A stretch of 6,667 nucleotides of DNA from Desulfomicrobium sp. (GTDB taxonomy: Bacteria > Desulfobacterota > Desulfovibrionia > Desulfovibrionales > Desulfomicrobiaceae): assembly GCA_003542385.1 (NCBI GenBank), contig DPKT01000138.1:1-6667 (forward strand). Direction: 5' to 3'. Below the pieces are notes generated by a model that had not been told where the DNA came from, did no database searches, and saw only the letters and a list, made by a program, of their open reading frames with translations. This document shows positions 1 to 5,616 of the stretch, piece after piece (position 1 is the stretch's first letter; each line of letters opens with the position of its first letter). The position numbers were made by a program, and so were the translations under genes.

Positions 1-51
1 GGCCCGGGCGTCCAGGAAGCGCCCGGCCGAGACCGCAAGGCCGCCTACCAC
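1..51 (-). CDS. possible start of a further operon gene (partial, 17 codons)
   Basis: A GTG at 51-49 opens a frame that stays open to the window edge, reading MVGGLAVSAGRFLDARA. It overlaps the TAG stop of the upstream flavoprotein gene (47-45), as is common in tightly packed operons, and a purine-rich GAGGAG stretch lies just before it. The residues look protein-like, but 17 codons are too few to assign a family. It could be chance open frame beyond the end of the operon. The TAG at 47-45 could also mark a frameshift, with this frame being the continuation of the flavoprotein. Confidence 0.25.
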   Translation of the reverse strand, partial: MVGGLAVSAGRFLDARA

Positions 52-605
52 CCGCTCCTCCCGGCCAGTTCGCGCACGGCCCGCAAGGCTTCGCGGCTTG
101 CCGAAAAATCCCCGGCCTCGTCGATGCCACGCAGCTGGGCTGTTCCTTCCAGGCGGAAGTCCAGGGCATCCAGAAAATAGCGCAGAGTCGGCAGAATCCC
201 GTCGAAAAGCTTCTCGCCGCGCGGGCGCCCGGCGAGAAGCACGACATAGGCCGGGCGTACGGAACCCGCGGCCCGACCGCCCTGCCTGGCCATGTACCTG
301 CTCTGAGCGCGGTCGATCCAGGCCTTGGCCTGGCTGGGGAGATGATAGAAATAGACTGGCGCGGTCAGGACGAGCCCCGAGGCCTGATCGAGCCGCGCGA
401 AGAGCTCCTCCGCCTCATCCTCGCCGTTCATGCGGCAGACGCCGTCGGCGGCGCAGGCGCCGCAGCCCGTACAGGGCTCGACATGGTGGTCCCGCAGACG
501 CAGGACATGGCTTTCGCCGCGCAGGCAGCGCGCGAAGAAGTCAGCGGCCTGATCGCTGTTTCCGCCCCCGCGGGGGCTCAGGGACATGATGACGGGCAGG
601 CTCAT
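45..605 (-). CDS. NADPH-dependent FMN reductase / flavodoxin-fold flavoprotein with four-cysteine motif
   Basis: The product (186 residues) resembles the NADPH-dependent FMN reductase and iron-sulfur flavoprotein group, cytoplasmic flavin-binding redox proteins. The N-terminus has a beta-strand and phosphate-binding loop (SLSPRGGGNSD, residues 8-18) expected to hold the FMN phosphate. A cysteine cluster follows (Cys45, Cys48, Cys51, Cys57), spaced like the cluster ligands of iron-sulfur flavoproteins, although some relatives carry such cysteines without a cluster. The segment TAPVYFYHLPSQAKAWIDR (81-99) is typical of the family's second FMN contact. I start it at ATG 605 because the family fold begins there and because this ATG overlaps the TGA of the preceding small gene (ATGA, 605-602), implying translational coupling; the ribosome binding site itself is weak. 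A longer reading from GTG 794 would include 63 residues that belong to the small gene in another frame. The substrate is unknown. The operon context suggests thiol, selenol or other low-potential redox chemistry. Confidence 0.85.
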   Translation of the reverse strand: MSLPVIMSLSPRGGGNSDQAADFFARCLRGESHVLRLRDHHVEPCTGCGACAADGVCRMNGEDEAEELFARLDQASGLVLTAPVYFYHLPSQAKAWIDRAQSRYMARQGGRAAGSVRPAYVVLLAGRPRGEKLFDGILPTLRYFLDALDFRLEGTAQLRGIDEAGDFSASREALRAVRELAGRSGW

Positions 606-829
606 GAGCGGCGCTTGCGGACGAATTCCGCCCGCACGTATTCCCCGACGTCCTGCGTGGTCAGGGTCCAGTCGGTTTCGACATAGAGCGCATTCTCGAG
701 CTGGGGAACGACGCCCGGACTGACCCAGAACACCTGCCGGTCCGTGCGGCTGAAACGCAGATACCAACTGGCATCGGAACCCACGTGTCAGCACCTGCCC
801 CGGAAATCGTGTTCGCCTTCGGGGATCAT
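602..829 (-). CDS. candidate small selenoprotein with in-frame UGA (Sec14), 75 residues
   Basis: No family recognised. ATG at 829 follows a strong GGGAGG site and reads MIPEGEHDFRGRC. A TGA at 790-788 comes next, and the same frame then continues for 61 residues (HVGSDASWYLRFSRTDRQ... to ...AEFVRKRRS) before TGA at 604-602. If the first TGA is read as selenocysteine, the protein is 75 residues with an adjacent Cys13-Sec14 pair, a redox-type arrangement. Support: a ribosome binding site 10 nt after the previous gene's stop, high GC at third codon positions on both sides of the TGA, a SECIS-like hairpin directly 3' of it, and a final stop overlapping the next gene's ATG. The conventional alternative is a 60-residue protein starting at GTG 784, but that start has no good ribosome binding site and leaves the strong upstream one serving a 13-codon peptide. 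A nonsense mutation or sequencing error (TGC or TGT to TGA) is the other alternative. No signal peptide or membrane segment is visible. Flanking hydrolase and flavoprotein genes suggest cytoplasmic thiol/selenol redox chemistry. Confidence 0.62.
760..790 (-). promoter_or_regulatory. candidate bacterial SECIS hairpin following the UGA
   Basis: Numbering the U of UGA (base 790) as 1, bases 16-21 (GAUGCC, 775-770) pair with bases 26-31 (GGUAUC, 765-760), giving six pairs including one G-U, closed by the tetraloop AGUU. The loop GU falls at positions 23 and 24. These are the positions of the essential loop G23 and U24 in the E. coli fdhF SECIS bound by SelB, whose first six bases (UGACAC) are also the same here. 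A weak lower stem is possible (positions 10-13 with 40-43). I see no clear counterpart of the bulged U of fdhF. The hairpin also encodes SDASWYLR, so it is coding sequence as well. Confidence 0.55.
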
Positions 830-834
830 GCAGG

Positions 835-840
835 CCTCCC
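835..840 (-). promoter_or_regulatory. Shine-Dalgarno site for the candidate selenoprotein gene
   Basis: The minus strand reads GGGAGG (840-835), then CCTGC, then ATG at 829-827. The first G is also the last base of the TAG stop of the upstream hydrolase gene. This strong, well-spaced site decides the start: ribosomes should initiate at 829, before the in-frame TGA, and not at the GTG after it. Confidence 0.75.
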
Positions 841-1469
841 TAACGGATGAACTCGGTGAAAAAGGGGTTGTTGAGCCGTTCCTGCCGCACCGTGGTTTCG
901 GGACCGTGGCCGGGATAGATGACGGTGTCCTCGGGCAGGGTGAATATCTTGGTGCGCACGGAACGCATGAGCTCCCGCTCGGAGCTGCCGGGAAAATCGG
1001 TGCGCCCCACGGAACGGTAGAAGATCAGGTCGCCGACGAACACGGCCCCGATCGTCTCGAAATAGAAGGACAGGCTGCCGGGGCTGTGGCCGGGGGTGGC
1101 CAGAACGCGGCATGTGGTGCCCAAGAGGGGCAGCTCGCCCTCCTCCAGGGGGGTGATCTCGAAGGCAGGCGTGCGGGGAAAGCCCATCATGCCGCCCCCG
1201 CCAAGCTCCGTCTGCATGAGATAGGCGTCCTTTGGATTGGCCATGACCGTCACGCCCGCGGCCGCCACCAGGTCGGCGTTGCCCTGGATGTGATCGAAGT
1301 GCAGGTGCGTGTTGAGGACGCTGTGCAGGGCGAGCTTTCTGGAGGAGAGAAAGGACAGGATCTCGTCGGCGTCCCCGCCCGGGTCTATGACCACGGCTTC
1401 GCGGTCGGAGTGCAGGACATAGCAGTTGGTATCCAGGGGCCCCAGGGGCATGGCGGTCACGTGAAGCAT
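840..1469 (-). CDS. MBL-fold metallo-hydrolase, YcbL / glyoxalase II-like
   Basis: A 209-residue cytoplasmic hydrolase of the metallo-beta-lactamase fold, closest by eye to the short glyoxalase-II-like proteins such as E. coli YcbL (about 215 residues). Metal ligands are all visible: THLHFDH with His55, His57, Asp59 and His60; His128 in TPGHSPG; bridging Asp147 in GDLIF; His188 in PGHGPETT. The ending (RQERLNNPFF) and the segment VGRTDFPGSS (154-163) are typical of this subgroup. It lacks the C-terminal substrate-binding helices of full glyoxalase II, so glutathione thioester hydrolysis is possible but not shown; other thioester or persulfide-type substrates are alternatives. ATG 1469 is chosen because GGAGGA lies a few bases upstream and the conserved fold starts right after it; the frame is open further upstream but without family-like sequence. 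It is the first gene of the minus-strand operon, 10 nt before the candidate selenoprotein gene. Confidence 0.88.
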   Translation of the reverse strand: MLHVTAMPLGPLDTNCYVLHSDREAVVIDPGGDADEILSFLSSRKLALHSVLNTHLHFDHIQGNADLVAAAGVTVMANPKDAYLMQTELGGGGMMGFPRTPAFEITPLEEGELPLLGTTCRVLATPGHSPGSLSFYFETIGAVFVGDLIFYRSVGRTDFPGSSERELMRSVRTKIFTLPEDTVIYPGHGPETTVRQERLNNPFFTEFIR

Positions 1470-1501
1470 CGATTCCTCCGTCGGAAGTGGTGTCTTCCCG
1501 G

Positions 1502-1530
1502 GCTGTAGCCACCTTCGACCCAAAACACAA
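1502..1530 (-). promoter_or_regulatory. weak candidate promoter of the minus-strand operon
   Basis: The 88-nt gap between the divergent genes (1470-1557) must hold start signals for both directions. On the minus strand TTGTGT (1530-1525), a 17-nt spacer and TACAGC (1507-1502) have sigma70-like spacing, but each hexamer matches the consensus at only three positions. I found no convincing plus-strand promoter and no clear operator palindrome here. Confidence 0.2.
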
Positions 1531-1557
1531 TTCTCCTTTCTGGACAAGGGGTGCGGC

Positions 1558-4038
1558 ATGAGGCAAAGGCTTCGGAAACACCCGGGGTCAATCATGAACA
1601 CGGCCAGTACCGCCTCTCCCCTGCGCCGGCAGGACATCGTCGAATACGAGCCTCTGCTCAAAAGCTCCTTCAAGGAGCTCCTGTCCTTTTCCTCCTACAG
1701 CCTCATGTTCCCGGCAGTAAGCCCCGAGGAACTGGAACCGGACCCCGAGCACCCCTACGGCAGGGCAGTGCTGGAGGACGACCGACTCCAACTGCCCCTC
1801 ATCCGCGGCGACAGGCTGCTGGCGGTCTTCGAGGCCCGCGGCGTGGACGCCGGCAAGACGGCCCTGGCCCTGCCCTACCTGCCGGTCATGGCGTCCCTGT
1901 GCCTGGAGCAGATCGGGCTCAGAAAACTCGCCATCACCGACCCCCTGACGGGCCTGGCCAACCGCCACTGCCTGCACGGGGCGCTGATGCGGGAGATCTC
2001 GGGCATCCTCGGCTCCATCATGCCCGGCCCCGAGGCCGTGGCCGACGATTCCCTGCAGGGGCACAGCGCCTGCTTCGGGCTGATCATGATCGACCTGGAC
2101 CGCTTCCGCCAGGTCAACGAGAGCTACGGGCACCTCTTCGGCGACCGCATCCTGAACCTCGCGGCCGAGGTGCTGCGCGACGCATGCCCCAAACAGGCCC
2201 TGGTCTGCCGGCTGGACGGCGACTCCTTCGGCGTGCTCTGGCCCCAAGCTTCCAGGTCCAAGCTACGCGACTTGGCGTCGAACCTCGGCATCGAGATGTC
2301 GAAGGTCACGGCCAGGTTCGCCCCCCTGCGCGAGGACGTGTCCGTGTCGGCCAGCATCGGCTTCGTCAACTATCCCCAGGACCTCCAGGGCGCGCAGTTC
2401 CAGAAGGCCCCGGCCGAACAGGCCTGGCTGGTGCTGGAGAAGGCCGAGAAGGCCCTGAACACGGCCAAGGCCTGCGGCCGCGGGCAGGTCTATTCCTTCA
2501 ACCAGATTCTGGCCCAGGGCGGCGTCGTGCTCGAAGTCATGCCCATGAACAGGCTGATCATCAACCTCGGCCGCAGCGTGGACGCCCACGAGGGCCAGCG
2601 CTTCCTGGTATGGTCTCGCAAGTTCAACGGCCGCGAGACCATCGTCGGCGCCAGCGGGGACGTGGTCTTCGGGCACTACCCGCCCATGTACAAGGCCGAG
2701 GTCTCCCTGGTGGAGGTCCAGGACGAGATGGCCATCGCCGAGATCCTGGTCCAGAACGACCCGGACTGGGTGGTGGAGAAAGGGGACAAGCTGACGCTCC
2801 TGGACGAGCATTCGGGACTGATGGAGCAGCGCGAAGCCCAACCTGGCGCCCGCTCCCCGCAGAAGGACCTGCTGACCGGCCTCTACCCCTACCGCGATTT
2901 CCTGCAGACCTGGCAGACCGTGCGCAGCCAGTCCAAGACCTTTTCCATGCTGCTCATGCGTCTGGAATCGCCCCACGCCGAACGCACGCCCATGGATCAG
3001 ATGAAGGAGGAGCAGTTCTTCCAGGCCCTGACCAACCGCGCCGAAGCCCTCTTCGGCCCGTCGGCCCTGGGCGGCCGCTACAGCATGAACTGCGTCGTCT
3101 ACCACGTGCCGGACATGGAGCAGTCCGAATGCGCGCGGGCCGTGCGCGAACTCTTCGAGGACGAACGCTTCGCCGGACTGGACAAGTCCGTGGGCATCGC
3201 GGGCTACCCCTTCCTGGACTTCACCCGCTCCGACATCCTGGACAACGCCCGCAAGGCCCTGGACCACGCCGCCCTGCTGCAGGATGAGAAGATCGCCTGC
3301 TTCGACTCCATCTCCCTGAACATCAGCGCCGACCGACTCTTCGCCCAGGGCGAAGTCTACGACGCCATCGCCGAGTACAAGAAGGCCCTCACGGCCGACG
3401 AAGGCAACCTCCTGGCCCGCAACTCCCTCGGCGTCTGCTACGCCCGCCTGAACAAGTACACCGCGGCCAGGGCCATCTTCCAGGACCTCGCGGCGAGCCA
3501 CCCGGACCAGATCATGCCCCTCTACAATTTCGGCTGCGCCTGCCTCAAGGACGGCGACCCCGAAGCCGCCCGGCTGGCCTTCGAACAGGTCCTGGCCGTC
3601 AAGCCCGACCACATCTACGCCCTCATCCGTCTGGGCCTCATGGCCGAGGAGGAAGGGGATTTCGAACGGGCCTGGGCCCTCTACGAGCAGGTCGGCACCG
3701 CACCCGAAGGGGAAGGGCAGACACCGGCCAGCAGCCTGGCCCACCGCTACCTGGCGCGTCTGGCCTTCCGCCGCGACGACCGCGACACGGCGCGCGAACT
3801 GCTCCACCAGGCCATCACCGCCAACCCCCAGGACGCCCACTCCTTCCACCTGCTGGCGAAAATTTACCTGGAGCGCGGGGACGACCCGGAGATCGCCGAA
3901 TCCCTGGCCCGACAAAGCGTGCACCTCAAACCCGACGCGCCGGCTTTCTGGGAAGTCCTCATCTCGGCCCTGGAGCAGCAGGGCAAGGCCGAGGAGGCCG
4001 GACAGACAAAAATTCGCGCCGCGGCCCAAACCGGTTGA
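1558..4038 (+). CDS. tandem degenerate GGDEF-domain protein with C-terminal TPR array
   Basis: An 826-residue soluble protein with no signal peptide or membrane segment. Order: N-terminal region without a recognised domain (1-120); first GGDEF-like domain (about 121-316) keeping DPLTGLANR (128-136), IDLDRF (178-183) and GHLFGD (191-196), but with the signature changed to DGDSF (220-224); a beta-rich stretch (about 320-415) that faintly resembles FlgT C-terminal-like barrels; a second, more degenerate GGDEF-like domain (about 436-583) with DLLTGL at its start and GGRYS (505-509) at the signature; then about six TPR-like repeats (about 588-792). The acidic signature residue needed for catalysis is Ser or Tyr, and no RxxD inhibitory site precedes the first signature. 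Cyclic-di-GMP synthesis is therefore unlikely; nucleotide sensing or scaffolding through the TPRs is more plausible (inference). ATG 1558 follows AAGGGG; ATG 1594, 12 codons later, is nearly as likely. Transcribed divergently from the hydrolase operon. Its stop overlaps the tRNA promoter. Confidence 0.85.
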   Translation: MRQRLRKHPGSIMNTASTASPLRRQDIVEYEPLLKSSFKELLSFSSYSLMFPAVSPEELEPDPEHPYGRAVLEDDRLQLPLIRGDRLLAVFEARGVDAGKTALALPYLPVMASLCLEQIGLRKLAITDPLTGLANRHCLHGALMREISGILGSIMPGPEAVADDSLQGHSACFGLIMIDLDRFRQVNESYGHLFGDRILNLAAEVLRDACPKQALVCRLDGDSFGVLWPQASRSKLRDLASNLGIEMSKVTARFAPLREDVSVSASIGFVNYPQDLQGAQFQKAPAEQAWLVLEKAEKALNTAKACGRGQVYSFNQILAQGGVVLEVMPMNRLIINLGRSVDAHEGQRFLVWSRKFNGRETIVGASGDVVFGHYPPMYKAEVSLVEVQDEMAIAEILVQNDPDWVVEKGDKLTLLDEHSGLMEQREAQPGARSPQKDLLTGLYPYRDFLQTWQTVRSQSKTFSMLLMRLESPHAERTPMDQMKEEQFFQALTNRAEALFGPSALGGRYSMNCVVYHVPDMEQSECARAVRELFEDERFAGLDKSVGIAGYPFLDFTRSDILDNARKALDHAALLQDEKIACFDSISLNISADRLFAQGEVYDAIAEYKKALTADEGNLLARNSLGVCYARLNKYTAARAIFQDLAASHPDQIMPLYNFGCACLKDGDPEAARLAFEQVLAVKPDHIYALIRLGLMAEEEGDFERAWALYEQVGTAPEGEGQTPASSLAHRYLARLAFRRDDRDTARELLHQAITANPQDAHSFHLLAKIYLERGDDPEIAESLARQSVHLKPDAPAFWEVLISALEQQGKAEEAGQTKIRAAAQTG

Positions 4039-4064
4039 CATCGCGTCCCTCTTTGCCCTAAAGG
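4035..4064 (+). promoter_or_regulatory. promoter of tRNA-Asn
   Basis: A perfect -35 hexamer TTGACA (4035-4040) is followed by an 18-nt spacer and TAAAGG (4059-4064), a -10 matching at three positions. Transcription would start around 4071, about 10 nt before the mature tRNA. The -35 box shares bases with the TGA stop of the preceding gene (4036-4038). The GCCCT/GGGGC hairpin at 4055-4067 is short and lacks a T tract, so I do not call it a terminator. Confidence 0.55.
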
Positions 4065-4080
4065 GGCTTCTCACGAGCGA

Positions 4081-4156
4081 TCCCCGGTAGCTCAGTTGGC
4101 AGAGCAGGTGGCTGTTAACCACCCTGTCGGCAGTTCAAATCTGTCCCGGGGAGCCA
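4081..4156 (+). tRNA. tRNA-Asn (anticodon GTT)
   Basis: A complete 76-nt cloverleaf. Acceptor stem TCCCCGG (4081-4087) pairs with CCGGGGA (4146-4152); D stem GCTC/GAGC with loop AGTTGGCA; anticodon stem GGTGG/CCACC with loop CTGTTAA, placing anticodon GTT at 4114-4116; variable loop CTGTC; T stem GGCAG/CTGTC with loop TTCAAAT; discriminator G4153; encoded CCA at 4154-4156. GTT reads the Asn codons AAC and AAU. It is a single-gene transcription unit between its own promoter and a terminator. Confidence 0.97.
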
Positions 4157-4164
4157 GAATTTCC

Positions 4165-4197
4165 AAGGCCCTTCACATCGAAGGGCCTTTTCTTTTT
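4165..4197 (+). terminator. rho-independent terminator of tRNA-Asn
   Basis: A 9-bp perfect stem AAGGCCCTT (4165-4173) / AAGGGCCTT (4181-4189) with a 7-nt loop is followed by a T-rich run (TTTTCTTTTT, 4188-4197). It starts 9 nt after the tRNA CCA end. Confidence 0.9.
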
Positions 4198-4248
4198 CCG
4201 CCCCCTTCTTTTTCCCCAATCTTCGAAACAACCTGACTCCAAGGCGCA

Positions 4249-4423
4249 GGTCTTCGGCCGGGTGCCGTCCGTGCGGCGTCGGCTGTCCGACTGCGCCAGG
4301 CATCGTCGGGAGAACCGTTGCCCTCGCCCGAAGCGCGGTTTCCGGTCGTGCACGCAACGGTTATCCCCTACGAGGCCGGCAAAGAAGTTCCGACGCCGCG
4401 CGGACGGCACCCGGCCGAAGACC
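4249..4423. repeat. 34-bp inverted repeat enclosing a self-complementary interior (about 175-nt hairpin)
   Basis: The left arm 4249-4282 (starts GGTCTTCGGCCGGG) and right arm 4390-4423 (ends CCGGCCGAAGACC) are reverse complements over 34 positions with one difference, T4272 against G4400. That is a G-U pair in plus-strand RNA but an A-C mismatch in the opposite strand. The interior also pairs: GCC 4295-4297 with GGC 4378-4380, TCGT 4303-4306 with ACGA 4370-4373, GGGA 4308-4311 with TCCC 4364-4367, and AACCGTTGC 4313-4321 with GCAACGGTT 4354-4362, leaving a 32-nt apical part that can form a small stem (CGG/CCG, 4336-4344). This fills most of the 301-nt gap between the tRNA terminator (ending 4197) and tunR. 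The rest is pyrimidine-rich (4198-4248) or the tunR leader (4424-4498). No gene is supported and no target-site duplication is evident at the arm ends. Candidates: structured RNA or tunR leader, miniature inverted-repeat element, or paired protein binding sites. Confidence 0.8.
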
Positions 4424-4498
4424 CCTCCGAGCCGCCTCCCCCCCAATCTGCATTCTCCTCTTGCCTTTTCCCCTCCAACCGGTCCAAAATACATCCTC

Positions 4499-5578
4499 AT
4501 GAATTCTCCCACCAGCAAGAAGCCCCGACCAGCCTCCCGCCCGTCCGACCACGGCCGCATCGTGGCCGAGCCGTCCTCTTGTCTGGACACGCTGCAGCTC
4601 GAACGCCTGGAACGGGAATTCAAGACTTGGGCCGACGGAACGCCGCGCGTAGACGTGGCCCTGTCCCGCAGGCGCATCCTGCTCATCTTCCTGCTCATCC
4701 GCCATACCGGGGCCAAACTGCACGAAGTCCTGACGCTGAACCCCGTCCGCGACATAGACCATGCCGCCCTGACCGTGGCCTTCGGCCGCGACGCGCAGGG
4801 CGGCGAGACGCGGACGGTGCCGCTATCCGAAACCCTGTCGCGGGAAATCACGACGCTGCTGGACGACGAGACCTTCCTTCACAGCGCAGGGCAGACCCTC
4901 AGCGTGGACCCGGCCTTCGTGCGCCGCAAGTTCTACGAACGGGCCCAGGCCTGCGGTTTCCCCAAGCAACTGGGCAGCCCGGAGGCCATCCGCAAGTCCC
5001 GCGGGGTCGAGCTGATGCAGTCCAACATGCCTCTGCCGGCGGTGCAGAAGTACCTGGGACACTCCACCCCCAACCTGACGTCGTCCTACGTATCGTTCTC
5101 CGAAGACGACATCCAGGCCGTGACGTCCACGTTCCTGCAGCGCGAAAGCGCCCGCAAGACCAGTGCCCGCAACGCCTTCTTCGGCCGCGTCGGCCGCATC
5201 CTGCCGGCCGACCTGCAGGCAGTGGTGGAGCTGGTCACTCCCGGCGGGCAAACCATCTCGTCCATCATCACCCTGGACAGCCTGAACCGCATGGGCCTCA
5301 AGGCGGGCCGTCTGGCGACCATCGAGGTCAAGGCGCCCTGGGTGCATCTGTACCCATCCGAAGCGGAGCCCCTCTGCTCGGCCGAAAATCGCTTCCTCGG
5401 CCGCATCGTCCGCCTGACCCGCGGGCGGATCAACACCGAATGCGTCCTGCGCATCGACGCCGAGACCGAGCTGTGCGCCATCGGGACCAACGAGAGCCTC
5501 GACCGTCTCGGACTGCGCGAAGGCGCCGCGGCCTGGGCCGTGTTCGGCGCGTACGCCACCATCCTGCGCGTCGACTAG
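4499..5578 (+). CDS. tunR: TunR-family tungstate/molybdate-responsive regulator (XerC/D-like domain plus two TOBE domains)
   Basis: A 359-residue cytoplasmic transcription regulator. Residues about 30-210 match the tyrosine-recombinase fold (LLIFLLIRHTGAKLHEVL, then LGHSTPNLTSSYVSF), but catalysis looks lost: the first arginine is Lys73 and the HxxR histidine is Glu162, while Arg165, His188 and Tyr197 remain. It is therefore expected to bind DNA without recombining it. Two TOBE/Mop oxyanion-binding domains follow: one (about 222-284) has the ModE-like SARN (222-225) and KAPWV (278-282), the other runs about 294-358. This is the architecture of TunR, reported in sulfate-reducing deltaproteobacteria to activate modABC or repress TSUP-family transporter genes according to tungstate or molybdate level. 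No transporter gene is in this window, so its targets here are unknown. ATG 4499 has no clear ribosome binding site; it is chosen because upstream codons fall inside the inverted repeat and look non-coding. Translation may be leaderless. Automatic annotation may call it an integrase. Confidence 0.85.
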   Translation: MNSPTSKKPRPASRPSDHGRIVAEPSSCLDTLQLERLEREFKTWADGTPRVDVALSRRRILLIFLLIRHTGAKLHEVLTLNPVRDIDHAALTVAFGRDAQGGETRTVPLSETLSREITTLLDDETFLHSAGQTLSVDPAFVRRKFYERAQACGFPKQLGSPEAIRKSRGVELMQSNMPLPAVQKYLGHSTPNLTSSYVSFSEDDIQAVTSTFLQRESARKTSARNAFFGRVGRILPADLQAVVELVTPGGQTISSIITLDSLNRMGLKAGRLATIEVKAPWVHLYPSEAEPLCSAENRFLGRIVRLTRGRINTECVLRIDAETELCAIGTNESLDRLGLREGAAAWAVFGAYATILRVD

Positions 5579-5604
5579 ATCCTTCCACAACGCATTGCTC
5601 TCCA

Positions 5605-5610
5605 CAGGAG
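5605..5610 (+). promoter_or_regulatory. ribosome binding site of the radical SAM gene
   Basis: CAGGAG (5605-5610) lies 6 nt before ATG 5617. It selects this start over the out-of-frame ATG at 5621. The 38-nt gap after the tunR stop holds no visible terminator, so the two genes are probably co-transcribed. Confidence 0.6.
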
Positions 5611-5616
5611 ACGGGC

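Noticed and set aside
98..589. Plus-strand open frame with a run of arginines
   Set aside because: It is opposite the flavoprotein gene, which has clear FMN-site and cysteine motifs. The arginine run comes from repeated GGC-type codons read out of frame.
602..784. 60-residue protein starting at GTG 784 as the complete gene
   Set aside because: It starts directly after the in-frame TGA with no good ribosome binding site, while the strong site and ATG at 829 would otherwise serve a 13-codon peptide. It is kept as the fallback reading if the TGA proves to be a true stop.
744..1508. Plus-strand open frame opposite the MBL hydrolase
   Set aside because: The minus strand carries all metal ligands of the MBL fold. 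The plus frame is a low-information product.
1461..1545. Possible leader peptide on the minus strand after AAAGGAG, starting at GTG or TTG near 1530
   Set aside because: The ribosome-site-like sequence sits too close to the start codons, the peptide shows no regulatory codon run, and no attenuator hairpin is visible.
1551..3287. Long open frame overlapping the GGDEF/TPR gene in another plus frame, and a 619-codon frame on the minus strand (4122-2263)
   Set aside because: Both are shadows caused by high GC. Their products are rich in Arg, Pro and Gly (or Gly, Val and His) without domains, while the 1558-4038 frame has clear motifs along its length.
4249..4423. Integron attC site or CRISPR-like repeat
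   Set aside because: There are only two inverted arms and no direct repeats or spacers. The pairing is nearly perfect and I see no attC-type core sites at its ends.
4081..5578. tRNA followed by an 'integrase' gene, suggesting a genomic island or prophage edge
   Set aside because: The recombinase-like domain is fused to TOBE domains and has lost catalytic-type residues, so it is a TunR regulator. I saw no repeat of the tRNA 3' end elsewhere in the window and no phage genes.
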